From contig CM043955.1 in assembly GCA_014529385.2 (NCBI GenBank), positions 139,489,108 to 139,553,107 on the forward strand: a stretch of 64,000 nucleotides of DNA, read 5' to 3'. The notes below the pieces were generated by a model that worked only from the letters and a program-made list of their open reading frames with translations, was not told the DNA's origin and ran no database searches. This document shows, in pieces, positions 32,537-48,412 of this stretch; position 1 is the stretch's first letter; every line of letters begins with the position of its first letter. This DNA is from Adiantum capillus-veneris (lineage: Eukaryota; Streptophyta; Polypodiopsida; Polypodiales; Pteridaceae). The translations under genes were made by a program, and so were the position numbers.

Positions 32537-32658
32537 TAAAGAAGCCGGTGACAATAGGGTCTCCACGTCTTGTTTCACCTTCATCTTAGTTTGGGGGAGA
32601 GAAGCCGGTGACAACAGGTCTCCACATCTGGCTTCACCTTCATCTTAGTTTGGGGGCC
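32537..32658 (+). repeat. Tandem duplication of about 60 bp
   Basis: GAAGCCGGTGACAA...TTGTTTCACCTTCATCTTAGTTTGGGGG occurs twice in a row (about 32540-32595 and 32603-32656), with one copy changed to TCTGGCTTCACC. Downstream to 32960 a Pro/Tyr-rich coding trace (MYPHPGYGPYLPPYAW near 32804) is visible. Confidence 0.6.
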
Positions 32659-32974
32659 CATCTGTCGCCTCTTTCTCACAGCCACCCTCGTGACATTATG
32701 CTTCGCCTTTCGGTGGTTTTCGAGGCTATCAATCACCCGCCCCCCATTGCCCCTCACATTGCCTCCCCTCTACCTGTTGCTCATGGCGCCGGCGTGCCGT
32801 AACAGATGTACCCTCATCCAGGGTATGGTCCCTATCTCCCCCCATATGCGTGGTCCCCATCCTCGTAACCGCTTTCCTATCTGCCCCCACCATCATCGGA
32901 GCATCAGTCGTGCCACGGTTTCTTCACCATTCACCAGTGTACATATCACCAATTTTATTACAGTCATAGTTACC

Positions 32975-33140
32975 GGGGAACGCCCCCTAGCCCCCGTTCC
33001 GGCGTTCCGGGGGGCAGTTCCCTTCTCGAACGTTCCGAAACGTCCCGGAACGTCTGACGTTTCGGGTGGCCAGTGCAAACCGGAATGGCCGTTCCGGAAC
33101 GTTCCGGAAAGCCCCGGAACGTTCCGGAATTCCCCTAGAA
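32975..33140. promoter_or_regulatory. Cluster of GGAACGTTCC palindromes forming heat-shock-element-like arrays
   Basis: Alternating TTC and GAA at exact two-base spacing appear at 33023-33035 (three units), 33092-33109 (four units) and 33117-33129 (three units). This is the heat-shock factor consensus nGAAnnTTCn in its perfect form. About 100 bases downstream is a TATA-like CATAAAATGC (near 33234), then a CT-rich tract. The geometry fits a promoter or an LTR; a CG-rich palindromic transposon end is the alternative. Confidence 0.5.
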
Positions 33141-33499
33141 CGGCCAATGGCTACAAACAAATTTGGCAAAAATTGAAAAAATTGAAGTAAATGTTTGGGC
33201 TTCTTTTTGAAGTGTGCAAGGCCTCAAGGACTCATAAAATGCACCCCCTCCCCTTTCTCTCCACAAGCTAATCCTCAAGGCTCAAGCTCTCTCCCTCTCA
33301 CCTCTCCCAAGATCTCTCCCTCTCAAGACTCTCTTTCTCAAGGCTCAAGGCTTTAGGCCTTCAAGCTCTCTTCCTCTCCCTCCCACTCTCTCAAATCTCT
33401 CCCTCTCCCTCTCCCTCTCTCGAGTCTCTCTCTCTCTCTCATCATCTAGTCATAGCAAGGTTGAATGGTCTTCAAAACGAGTTTTTTGTGAGTATTAAA
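33141..33499 (+). other. TATA-like site and CT-rich tract
   Basis: After the palindrome cluster there is a non-coding stretch with many CTCTCCCTCTC runs (33250-33445). TCATAG occurs at both 32964-32969 and 33451-33456 and could be a target duplication, but no matching inverted ends were seen. Confidence 0.35.
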
Positions 33500-34913
33500 G
33501 TCAAAACTGACTAGAGTATACGCAGCTTTGGGAGGTTTGGAGAGGATACGTTCACAGGTTCAGTTCCAGGAACCTCACACTAAGCTATGGCTTTTTGATA
33601 CTCTAGCTGCCTCAGCTATGCTATATGGAGTGCAAATATGGGGACCCTCAAGTAGATCATCATAGTTGTCAGCATGGATATACAGATGGGTGGAGAGACA
33701 TGGAGAGGCCACTTATCTCCATGATCTCCATAGGATGATCAAGGCTAAGGCCTTGGTTCCCCATGCAATCATCCGAGCAGAGCTTTCTGCCCCTCCTTTG
33801 GTGTGGTGTTCCGTGGATGATCTTATGAGACCAGTGGCATCCATACACAGCTTATAGGAGCTCCCACGAGATCGTTATGCTCGACTGGCTTTGGAGTCCT
33901 CGCAGCACTTGACAGCATAGGGAGATACATCATGTTGGTATGCACAAATAGCAACATGGTTTGAGCTACATGGTTTCTCTATGGAAAAGCTGCCCCCCTT
34001 TTAGTATTCTCTAGATGCACCCTCTCTCACTCTCTAGCATGGAGGGAGGTCACTCGACTTATACGACAGGATCTGTTTCAGCTGGATATGTAGAGGACAT
34101 GGATACAACCTATACAGGAGATGGACACGAAGATGACTACATACAAAGAGCATATTCTCTAGCTCACAGAGGATGGGTTCTTATCTAGGCCTACCTACAT
34201 GGACACTTACTTGTCCCATGGCTTACGACGTGCTATAGGACACAATCGGACATCATCACACCAGTTGGAGATTATGACTGGCTGATTTTGAGGAATCTCA
34301 GCTGAGGCCGGGTTGTGCCACTTGTGTCAGAGAGAGCCACAGACAAAGCTCCAATATATATGTTAGTGTACAACTTACTATGGGATACATGGCCGCTTTC
34401 ATTGCCTCTTTAGAGAGGGTTTTGGGCTTCTATCTAGAGTTATGAGTCTTGGACTCTTATCTACTGGAGATTCAGTGACATCGAGCAAGGTTACTATGAG
34501 AGAAAGGCTCACAGACCGAGAGACACGCCCAAAGACAGATCATGGTGTTCTTACACCCAGAGATTGAGCAAAGACAAGAGTAGCTAGAGAGGAGGGATAC
34601 CCGACATATCAGTAACGGAGGTATACTGAGCGATCGAGCAACAGAGCTAGGGAGATCCAAGCCCAGGATGAGGGGATGCTCCCATCACCAAAGGATGTTG
34701 CAACAAAGGAGAGACATGGGAGACACCCTATGCAGACTCTCACCATGGAGGACATCGACACGATCATGCACTGACCCATTGAGCCATCTCCGGTTTCTCA
34801 CACACATATCTGCCATTTTGTATCTTTCTATACATACCCACCTTTTGCATATGTACCCCTCAGGCTCTTGAGACCCACTTTGGTCTCATAGGTCATTTTA
34901 GCCTTTAGAAGAT
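33500..34913 (+). mobile_element. LINE copy P, 5'-truncated
   Basis: Begins in the RT thumb (GGTTTGGAGAGGATACGTTC at 33533) and continues through SMISRMIKAKALVPHAIIRAEL-like sequence and the C-terminal region with numerous stops. It ends in a hairpin at 34883-34913, GTCT outer pair, with one inner mismatch (AGGTC/AGCCT). There is no CT tract; copy Q begins immediately. Confidence 0.75.
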
Positions 34914-36190
34914 CATCAGAGCAGAGCTAGCTGCACCGCCTATGCTAGTAGAGGCCCTTTTCCAGACAGTATGCGTCATCCAGAGAGTGCAACAGCTTCC
35001 ATCGGATAGATTATCATACAGAACACTTGAGGCATCCCGCCAGCTAGCTGCGAGACTGGAGAGAGTGGATCATGGTATGCACAGATGACAGAGTGGTTTA
35101 GCACACATGGCTTGGATATCGAGCAGCTACCACCATTTCAGTATGACCCCGACTCACCATTCATTCGCCTCTCTCATGCATAGTGGAATCGGGTCCTCAT
35201 ACAGGATCTCTGGCATCTGTATATCAGAGAGAGACATGGATCACACCGAGACAGCTTCTTCCACCTAAGATGTTGTACTACAGGGATCAGTTCTTGACTA
35301 CGTTAGAGGATGGATTCATCCAGAGGCCTAGATACATGGATGTTTACATGTCACACAGTGCCAGAGTAGCCATTGGACAGCTTAGAGTTTCATCACACAC
35401 ATTGGAGATTGAGACAGGCCGAGCATCACATACTCCCAGAGACCAAAGGATATGTAGGGTATGTACAGCAGAGGCGGAGAGCGAGGAGCATTATGTTTGT
35501 AGATGCTGAGCTTACCAGGATATCTGCAGCCGCTACCCTGCCCTGTTTTCAGGGCAACCTGCACGAGCTTGTGGAGTCCAAAGATCAGAGATAGCTTGGG
35601 CACTTTCTCCTTGAGATTCAGAGACATAGAGACCTAACACTACAGTCATCTAGTGGGAGTAGACAGTGCCAGCTTACAGATTTCTTTCATCGAGCCACAC
35701 CACCACCACTTGCTACGACTACACAGAGAGGGGTCACTCTCCAGCAGGCAAATGTGATCCGAGCCAGAAGACGATCCAGAGCAGAGGGATATCATCCTCG
35801 ACGAGCACACCAGAGGGAGATCTACCAGACTCGGACACAGCATGAGCAAGCCAGACAGAGAGAGATGCAACAAGTCTTCTCTGACCCGGCTGCCATACTA
35901 TAGGGGCTCTACACACCCTACCCTCCTATGCATGATATCCTACACCCTCAGTTTTCTACCGGATGGAGCTAGATTACATCTCATCATTGTACCCCCTGAG
36001 CATATAGTTTCACATCTACTAGAGATAGAGCTCCATCCCCTCCATATACTGGCACGGGTATTACCCCACCTCTTATCTGATTACTGCAGCACTGTACCAC
36101 CTCTGTCACGTGACACGTCCAACCCTATGTGTCCGTGGATAAGCTACAGTATGATCAGGGTTCAGTCAGTCCAGTCAGTTTAGATTAGAA
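34914..36190 (+). mobile_element. LINE copy Q, 5'- and 3'-truncated
   Basis: Starts at ATCATCAGAGCAGAGCTAGC, directly after the hairpin of copy P. A frame at 35183-35509 contains TWITPRQLLPPKMLYY, RVAIGQLRVSSHTLEIE and the zinc cluster CRVCTAEAESEEHYVCRC, followed by TGA. The Arg-rich tail continues out of frame to about 35880. No hairpin or CT tail is present at its end. Protein sequence groups it with the divergent subfamily of copies X and 12130-14974. Confidence 0.7.
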
Positions 36191-37285
36191 GTGATCTGGC
36201 ACTTTTGTGAGTCTATTCGTAGACCGTGCATGCCCAATCACTTGGTATAGGTGCATATCCTCTAGTTGCACACAGCATGATCATCAGTATTCCCTTCAGA
36301 ATCCATCAGATCCAGTCAGGGGAATTTTCCAGTGCATTTAGCCTATTTCCCCTATTTTTGGTATTTTTCACTAATTACTTTTAAGTGACTTTCCAACAAA
36401 AGTAGGTAGGGCAATTTTGCTAAGTTAATATATAAGCAAACCAAAGTTAGCACTTTCTGGCAAAAGCGGCAACAGGAGCTCCACGCTCAACTGGCACCTT
36501 CTCAGCAAGAACCATCAAGGACCCATCAGACTTGGCGTTTTCCACCAACCCTACAAGCTAGCGCTTTTGGACTTCGTCACCACCTCCCCCTGACCCCGGC
36601 GTTTTCCACTTTGCCGTCATCGCCAACTTCCAGATTGCCTAGCGTTTTTGCTAGCGCTAACCAAATCTGCTAGCGTTTTCATCTTCGGGCTTAATTGAAG
36701 CATTGGCAGCAGCGTTTTCAGCATTCAAGACAGTAGCAGATTCAGCCCCCAGACATTGCAGAAGATCCCCATTTTCAGCCCTCAGAAACGCAGCCAAAAC
36801 AGAGATTTCAGCCACCCGAAACAGTCCCAGATTTTTAGCAGATAGAAGATCGCATCCCCATCGTTGTCACCGCAATAGTCCCAAGTTGCATCAGTTTCCA
36901 TGCATCATCATTGTACCAGTTTGTGCAATCATAAGTAGACCACTCTCGCCGACGAGAGTGGGGCCTTCGGAGGAGGGTTTTACGTCTCTGGTGTCGTATC
37001 TCTCTTCTCTCTCTATCTCTCAGTCTCATACACTTGCACACACAATGTTCATTCACTTTGTTTGTGATCATAGCATTCTCTCATTAAGAACGGAAGGCTC
37101 TACATTCCCTAAGCACAAAAGGAATCTTGAGCACAGTTCGGAGCACTCGTCTTGAGCAAAGCGCAAACAATCATTCCGCTGCACCTAACAACCTCACCTC
37201 TAGTCTTGTATCACTTTAGTTCAACTCTTTTTCAACACTTTTATCCTTTTTTGAATACCTAGAGGATACACACATGTACATGGTT
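36191..37285. other. Unassigned region, possibly LTR-like
   Basis: A TATA-like ATATATAAGC lies near 36427. Six GCGTTTT or GCGCTTTT motifs are spaced through 36529-36722. A 9-bp perfect hairpin, CCACTCTCG with a four-base loop, sits at 36940-36961. A frame at 36703-37155 has no recognised family. The layout would suit an LTR plus leader, but no second copy or primer site is seen. Confidence 0.35.
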
Positions 37286-37329
37286 TTGTCTCATATGTTG
37301 AGTTTGGCCTCTAGGAGACGTTCATAAAG

Positions 37330-37380
<51 letters not shown>
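37286..37380 (+). repeat. LINE 3' end (hairpin and CT tail) of copy R
   Basis: A divergent hairpin with a five-pair outer stem (GTCTC/GAGAC) at 37288-37319, then a CT tract at 37332-37380. Only the tail of this copy is recognisable. The next LINE copy starts at 37381. Confidence 0.75.
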
Positions 37381-40383
<3,003 letters not shown>

Positions 40384-40871
40384 CTGATGCTCGCGCTCGC
40401 GCTGCCCTGAGACCTGCACGCGCTGATGTTGGGTACTCCTGCTGAGGCTGAGGCCTACGCGAGCAGTCCTATGCCCAGCAGTCCCACGCGCAGTCCTACG
40501 TGCTGGTGCTCAGCAGTCCTACGCACGCCCCGGCACCCCCCTTCATCTACGCGTAGAAAGTCAATAGCTCTTACGTTCAAGTTTAAAGAGATTTTTTAAG
40601 CCTTAAGGTAAATTTTTAAGTTTGCCCTGGAAGGCGTGCATGCCTCGCTCGCTCGGTTTTTTTCATGTGTCTAGGCTCTGTGCACTACAACCAAAATAGA
40701 ACGCAAGTTGCTTCAAAGCATACAAGGCGGCTATTCATACGAGCTTTAAAATAAAAAATTAAAAAAAACGTATTTCTATCGGCATTCTGAACCGCTCTGG
40801 AAGCTTGATTGTGATTGTGTGTGAGTTAGTTTCACCCTAGTACCCTACCCCACGTTTGTGGCTCAGGTTCG

Positions 40872-41807
40872 ATGGATCCGCCTACCGAAGGGGAAGGGCC
40901 GGGTGTAGATAGCTACACCACCCCAAAAAAAACAACAGCTACATTTAAACGAAGCAACAGAGATACTATTCTATCACCAGGATCCTTACGAGTGGGGAAA
41001 ACCTCCAGGATACATGATGAACTAATGATGGAGAAGGTCCAGGTGATGCTCAAATCAGAGCTAAACTATATGAGGGATGACATCAGGAAGGAAATGCACG
41101 CGAGCGCTGAGAGCTACAGGAACTCCATGTATGGAGACATGATGAGAGAACTAAGGAGAGAGATCCAGGGGATACAGAATGAGGAGATTCAGATCTTGAA
41201 AACGGAATTACGAAACCTAATCAAGGCCGAAGTAAATGTAACAGAATGCGTTATGCAAAAGAAACTCGATGAGGCAGTAGCATGTTTTGAAGCATGGAGA
41301 ACAAATATGGAAAAGCACATGGGGGATAAAGATGCAATAATCGAGGAGCTAAAAGGAGAACTGGCGGCTTGCAAATCTGCAACTAAGGAGAAGGGAGACG
41401 ACCAACCTTCGGTGCTGAAGGAGCTCGAGGACATGAAGGATCAGATGAAAGCTCTACGGGAAGGAGATGAACAGAAATCGAAAACGGTATCTTCATGGGC
41501 AGAACGTCTTTTTAAGACACAAGAAAAGGTTGATGAAGCAGAGAAATGGATAGAGGATGCAAAGAAAGGGAAGGCCCAGATGCTCGAGACCACACCTACT
41601 TCTACCATTATTAATATGACCATTGAGGAAGAGCAGAAAAGGAAGAATCGGGCTCTGCATGTGCGGGTCACAGGAGTCAAAGACAAAGAGAACGTAGATG
41701 AAGAAGTGAAGAACTGCTACAACGCATGGGCATCACAAAGCCTACTCACACAAGTGTATGGAGAGTGGGCAAGAAAGGAATCGATGAGAAGGAAACGTAA
41801 AGGATAG
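40872..41807 (+). CDS. LINE ORF1 (coiled coil and RNA-binding domain)
   Basis: 311 codons from MDPPTEGEGPG. Residues 50-260 are Lys/Glu-rich heptad-like helix, predicted to form a coiled-coil multimer. Then KNRALHVRVTGVKDKENVDE resembles the start of the RRM-like domain of L1 ORF1 proteins. A frameshift near 41770 moves the rest of that domain (RFLNIEIRKEFLKKRPTLKK, DDLTLAQVAHMQELMPEIRAA, YRGGKVVVLEK) to another frame, ending at about 42029. The family function is RNA binding and chaperone activity in the ribonucleoprotein. The start is the first ATG after the GC-rich leader and fits the domain. Confidence 0.75.
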   Translation: MDPPTEGEGPGVDSYTTPKKTTATFKRSNRDTILSPGSLRVGKTSRIHDELMMEKVQVMLKSELNYMRDDIRKEMHASAESYRNSMYGDMMRELRREIQGIQNEEIQILKTELRNLIKAEVNVTECVMQKKLDEAVACFEAWRTNMEKHMGDKDAIIEELKGELAACKSATKEKGDDQPSVLKELEDMKDQMKALREGDEQKSKTVSSWAERLFKTQEKVDEAEKWIEDAKKGKAQMLETTPTSTIINMTIEEEQKRKNRALHVRVTGVKDKENVDEEVKNCYNAWASQSLLTQVYGEWARKESMRRKRKG

Positions 41808-42029
41808 GGCACTTATTCTCCGCTTCCTAAATATAGAAATAAGGAAAGAATTTCTAAAGAAGAGGCCAACTCTTAAGAAAACCGGTATTTTCCTGGGAGA
41901 TGACCTTACATTGGCACAAGTGGCACACATGCAAGAGTTGATGCCAGAGATCAGGGCAGCAAGAGAAAAAGGGAAAATCGCCTTTTATAGAGGAGGGAAA
42001 GTAGTGGTTCTGGAAAAGCACTCAGCATG
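41808..42029 (+). pseudogene. Frame-shifted C-terminus of LINE ORF1
   Basis: Continues the RNA-binding domain: IFLGDDLTLAQV and AAREKGKIAFYRGGKV. These match the C-terminal motif typical of L1-type ORF1 in plants and algae. It ends in TGA about 20 bases before ORF2 sequence begins. Confidence 0.65.
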
Positions 42030-42049
42030 ACGATGCGAAACCTATGGGG

Positions 42050-43961
42050 CGACGCTCCGGATAGCGGCGTGGAATTGTAATGGATCATATCAAGGTTGTT
42101 TCCGTACGTACGTACGGTATGGTTCCGTACCGTACGGTACGTTCGTACGTACCCGCGGGGGGGGGAAACAAACAAACAAAACCTCTGGAAAAAAAAACCT
42201 CTGGAAAAAAAAAACGCCGACGGTGCCTATTCCCCGTGGTCGGATTAGGTGGGCGAGGCCTTTAATAAGTCCACCTATCCTATAATGGTTATTATCACAA
42301 CAGAGAATCAGAGAGTAGAACAGAGTCTCTGCACAGTGTCTGCACAGAGACCAAGGAAGGATTTGCCGCCACCGATAAGGTTCTTTCTCCCTCCCTCCTT
42401 CCCTCCCTCCCTTTGTGTTTGGAGTCTGCAAGGAGGCACTCTAGAGTCCTGACCTCGCGAAAGATTGTAAGTTTTGTATTCAACTTGGAAGTGTGCGTTA
42501 ATTATGTTGCAGAGTTATCTAACGGTTACTTAACTTGTGGGGTGATTTCAAGTGTTTTTTGAAAGTTGTGGCTATGTTTAAGTATTGTGTAGTGTTTTTA
42601 AACTAGATAGGTTGTATATAAATTTGAAATTCTTTGTATTTTTAGCTTTTAAAAAATATACTACGAATTTTACGTACCTTATGGCCCAATCCATACGGTA
42701 CAACGTACAGTACGTACCGAACACGTACCGAATACTACGTACCTTACAACCTTGGATCATATAGGCTAGATGTAGGTGCCTTTGAAGACAGCGTATGCCA
42801 CATGCGAATGGTTATTTATGGGAAACAGCTGGTCGACCAGACAAGAGATCTCTATAGGGTAGCCGGGGTTCTAGAGGAGTAGCAGTCTTATTTAAAGAGG
42901 AGCTGAAACCACTACTACAGATTATCAAGAAAGATGAGCAAGCAAGGTATATGTGGGTGAGAATGAGAGCCAAGACAGGTAGATTTCTATATATCGCTAT
43001 ATGCTACTTCCCTCCAAGTACCTCAGTCTACTCCTCACCTAAAGGACAGTCCCCTTTCTCCATATTGAATAATGACATATGGGAGTTCTCTAGAGATGAA
43101 GACATCGTTCTCTTAGGAGACTTTAATGCCAGAACGGCCAACTCTCAAGCAGTATTCTATGATACTTCTGAGGAAATGCTCAGAGAAGTGGATTTATCAT
43201 AGAGGCGGCTTACTAGAAACTCACAGGATAAAGAACACACTGAATATGGGAGACATCTCATGGAGATGGCAACTATACATGGTTTGGCCATACTTAATGG
43301 TCTAGAGAATTTCCCGTTATCTGGGGGATTCACATGCTTCCCGCACAGGCATGGGGCCAGTACAGTGGATTATGTCATGACTTCACTAAGCTTTATTTCT
43401 AGTATCGAGGACTTTAAGGTGGGACCCAGACCAGTGGGGATTGCAGTGGATCACGCTCTCTTGACCTTATCAATCTCCTTCCAATACAATGCCTCTCAAG
43501 TACAAAGGAAGAAGACACACACAAGATATACTTTCACGCCAGAGACTGATTCAGTCTATGTGGAAAAGATCTATAATAGGATGTGGGCAGCCGAGCCAGT
43601 ATATACTGTAGAGGAGATTACTTCTCAGTTAACACAGATACTACATGGAGCAGCACAAGAGGCATACCCACATACTCAACCTGATCAGAAGAGACGATCT
43701 GGGAACATGCCTCAAAACAGTTGGTATGACGAGGAATGCAGAGAGACGAGAACCCAGGTCCAGAAAGAGCTTACACTTGGGATCATCACATATAAGCAGT
43801 CTCGGATTTCTCTTCGGCGTATAGTACGTCGCAAGAAAAGGGCATTTTCAGCCAATCTCGAGAAGGATTTATATCAGCTCTTGTGTCAGGACTCACATGA
43901 GCCCTGGCGCTTATTTCACGAGCACTCACCGCCTCCGACGATTACTTCTCCTGAGATTTAG
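42050..43961 (+). pseudogene. LINE ORF2 endonuclease and linker, copy T
   Basis: IAAWNCNGSYQG at 42061-42095 starts the APE-type endonuclease and contains the conserved Asn. After the hAT insertion it continues with RGSRGVAVLFKEEL, YIAICYFPP, DIVLLGDFNAR (about 43100-43135; the catalytic DFN) and VDYVMTSLSFISSI to GIAVDHALL (about 43440). The linker has QNSWYDEECRETR and RRKKRAFSANLEKDLYQ. In-frame TAG codons occur at 43199 and 43959. The final conserved histidine of the endonuclease lies in VDHALL. It would nick target DNA to prime reverse transcription. Confidence 0.8.
42091..42754. mobile_element. hAT-like miniature transposon inside LINE copy T
   Basis: Ends are CAAGGTTGT and ACAACCTTG (9-bp inverted repeats), flanked by 8-bp direct repeats GATCATAT at 42083-42090 and 42755-42762. 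An 8-bp duplication and a CAAGG-type end are hAT hallmarks. Both subterminal regions are full of CGTAC/GTACG motifs (42103-42155 and 42672-42745). No transposase frame is present. The insertion splits the endonuclease N-terminus just after the AAWNCNGS motif. Confidence 0.85.
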
Positions 43962-46275
43962 GGTCAATATGTAACATCATTATATATGATTTCTGGACAG
44001 CCTCCACTACCAGATCCCCTAGAGCCATGCCCTGCTACTAGTACTTTCTTTACTATGAAAATGGTGAAAAAAGCCATTGATAAGATGAAGACAAGAAGAG
44101 CATATGATCATGATGGTTTAGTAGCAGGACATCTGATCCATGCAAGGGATCTACTTTCAGAAGTCCTTGCTCGTCTGTTTAATCGGGTCATGTGTGAAGG
44201 ATTACCTGAATCTTGGAATTATCTACTATCGTACCTATTTTCAAGTCAGGGGATCCTATGATACGCGGGAACTACCGTACCATTATGGTAGATCACACAT
44301 TGACCCGACTGTATGCATCCATTCTTGAACCAAAATTGAGTAGATGGGCACAGAATGAGGGCATAAGGGCAACAGGACAAGCTGGATTCAGAAGGGGTTA
44401 TTCCACTTTAGATCATATTCTTACGCTCAGAGCCATTATTGAGGAAGGAAGAGCATACGGGAGAAGGATGTATTGTTGCTTTGTGGATTTTCGGAAAGCT
44501 TTTGATACAGTACCAAGGGCCAGATTGATGCGCAGGATGCAAGAGTTAGGGGTCCGCAAAGAGATTATTTGGGGGATCATGGCCTTATACGGGTCAGTAA
44601 CTGGGTATGTACGTACTCCAGAAGGGGATTCCGACATTGTTCATTCCACCATTGGAGTAAAGCAAGGATGCCCACTGTCCCCTACTTTATTTGGTATGTA
44701 CATAGATGAGGTATCAGATTACAGAGGGGTGACAGAGGTGCTCAACTTGCAGGGTCATGGATCCCTTTGTTGTTGTATGCATATGATATTGTATTTATAG
44801 GAGAATCACCAGATGGAATGCACAGGCAGCTAGATGCATTACATAAATTCGCGGAGGACAGTGGACTGTCGGTAAACTTGGGTAAAACCAAAGTTATGGT
44901 GTTTAACACCACACCGCAGTGGGTTAGGAGATCGGCACCTACATTTGCATATGGCCAGGATACAGTAGAGTACACAGATGCATACACATACCTTGGGGTG
45001 GTATTTGCAGGACCGAAGTTTACTCTTAAGAAAGCAGCGGATGCTAGATTGTCTAGAGCCTCTGCGGCCTTGGGAGGGTTGGAGAGGATGTGTTCACCAG
45101 TGCAGTTTCAGGAACCACTAACAAAACTTTGGCTCTTTGATACTGTGGTGGCTTCGGCTATGCTTTATGGGGTCCAGATTTGGGGACCATCTGTGGATCA
45201 GGATAATTGGAAGTTAATGGAGAGACCTTTGGTATCTATGATTTCCCGAATGATTAGAGCCAAGGCCTCCGTACCACACGCGATTACCCAAGCGGAACTA
45301 GCTGCCCCTCCGATAGAAATTGAAGCTCTTACCAGATCAGTGTCCTTTATACATGGTTTGTGGGATACAAATAATTGCCGATATACTAGACTGGCCCTCG
45401 AATCCTCTCGACAATTAGCAATGAAAGGGGATACATCATGCTGGTATGCACAAGTGTCCTCGTGGTTTCAGAGACACAGGTTCAGTATGGAAAGATTACC
45501 CCCCTTCCAATACTCTCTTGAGGCTCCATCACTGGCAATTACACGAACGGAGATTATTCGTCAGGATCTTATACACTTGGATACTAAGAGGACATGGGTA
45601 GACCCTACACAAGAATTGGGCACGAAGATGGCCGACTACAAAGAAAACTTCCTACAGCTATCTGAAGATGGATTTGTGATTCGCCGAGCTACATGGATAC
45701 CCACCTGTCTCATGGTTTGAGATGTGCTATTGGTCAGATTCGTACATCCTCACACCAATTGGAAATTGAATTTGGCAGATTTAGGGGAATCCCACCTGAG
45801 AGCAGAATTTGCAAGTTATGCCGAATGGAGCCGGAGACAGAATTACACTACATATGCCACTGCACTCTATACTATGAGATACGTGGGCGCTTCCATTGCC
45901 TATTTAAAGAAGGCTTTCAAGTTTCGACCTCTTGATAGAGTCATGCAATACCAAGATCAAAGATGCTTAGGCTTGTACCTATTGGAACTACATCGGCACA
46001 GGGATAATCTAATGAGAAGACAAAGAGCACTACAGCCTCAGAGGCAGATCACAGATTTCTTCAGATCGAGAGAAGCAGGAGTGGAAGGAGAAGCAAGAGG
46101 CCAGCAGCCAGCACAAAGGAGTACCCACATTCATACCAAAGGCACCCTCATTGACAGGGCGATTGAGCTTAGGAAATCGAGACGACCACGACCGAGATGC
46201 AGAAGCACACTTCACCGGAGGAGACTACAACAAAGGATTAGAAGCATTCTAGCCAGACACCCAGAATCCTCCTAA
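43962..46275 (+). pseudogene. LINE ORF2 RT and CCHC, copy T
   Basis: RT pieces: 43986-44261 (MVKKAIDKMKTRRAY), 44213-44800 (STIVPIFKSGDP, FVDFRKAFDTVP, VKQGCPLSPTLFGMYIDEV) and 44767-45720. The active-site box reads YAYD at 44776-44787, replacing the first catalytic Asp. The thumb and C-terminal parts are well kept (TYLGVVFAGPKFTLKKA, CAIGQIRTSSHQLEIE). The zinc cluster is CKLCRMEPETELHYICHC at about 45810-45863. Frameshifts near 44212, 44730, 45690 and 45925. Despite being full length it cannot be active. Confidence 0.82.
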
Positions 46276-46459
46276 GAAGTTTATTTAATACTTTGTATTT
46301 AGTTTTTCACATTTATTTTCACACTTTCACACTTTTTACACTTAGTACTTTAGTACTAAGGTACCCAGACATTGTAACAGATTCACCACTTTTGTATCAG
46401 TTTCGTCTCATAGGTCATTCTGGCCTTTTGAAGATGTTAATATAAAATTTCATTTCATT

Positions 46460-46464
46460 TCTCC

Positions 46465-46531
<67 letters not shown>

Positions 46532-46533
46532 TG
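46460..46533 (+). repeat. CT then GT tract between LINE copies T and U
   Basis: CT with a few CCCT units (46460-46514), switching to GT (46515-46533). Confidence 0.95.
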
Positions 46534-46911
46534 GCATTCTCATAGACCGAGCATTGGAGCTAGGGAGATCTAGACGACCCCGATGGAGAAGAGGAGCTAC
46601 ACAGTTTCGAAGGAGGCTACAGCAAAGGATTCGAGCCTACTTTTTCGTCGTCCAGAGTGCAGATGAAGATGGATCTCTACTTCCCTCCCATATTGTCTAC
46701 ACACTGTACTGCTTAGTTCACACATTTCACGCCTTTCACCTTTCACACCTAGCAGCTCAGTTTAGGATTCCGCAGTATTTATATTTTATTATCCTAGTTT
46801 AATTTATTTTGTTAATCTGACTTTGTATCAGATACACCGCATTGTAACTTTATGGTCTCATAGGTCACTTTGACCTTTTGAAGACGTTGATATAACATTT
46901 CATTTCATTCA

Positions 46912-46913
<2 letters not shown>
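46534..46913 (+). mobile_element. LINE copy U, only the last ~50 codons and 3' UTR
   Basis: Starts GGCATTCTCATAGACCGAGC, inside the Arg-rich C-terminal tail (LIDRALELGRSRRPR), directly after the GT tract. The 3' UTR and hairpin 46855-46884 follow. The stem is the fully Watson-Crick AGGTC/GACCT form. Confidence 0.88.

Positions 46914-46961
<48 letters not shown>
46914..46961 (+). repeat. CT tract between LINE copies U and V
   Basis: About 48 bases of CT. Confidence 0.95.
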
Positions 46962-48412
<1,451 letters not shown>

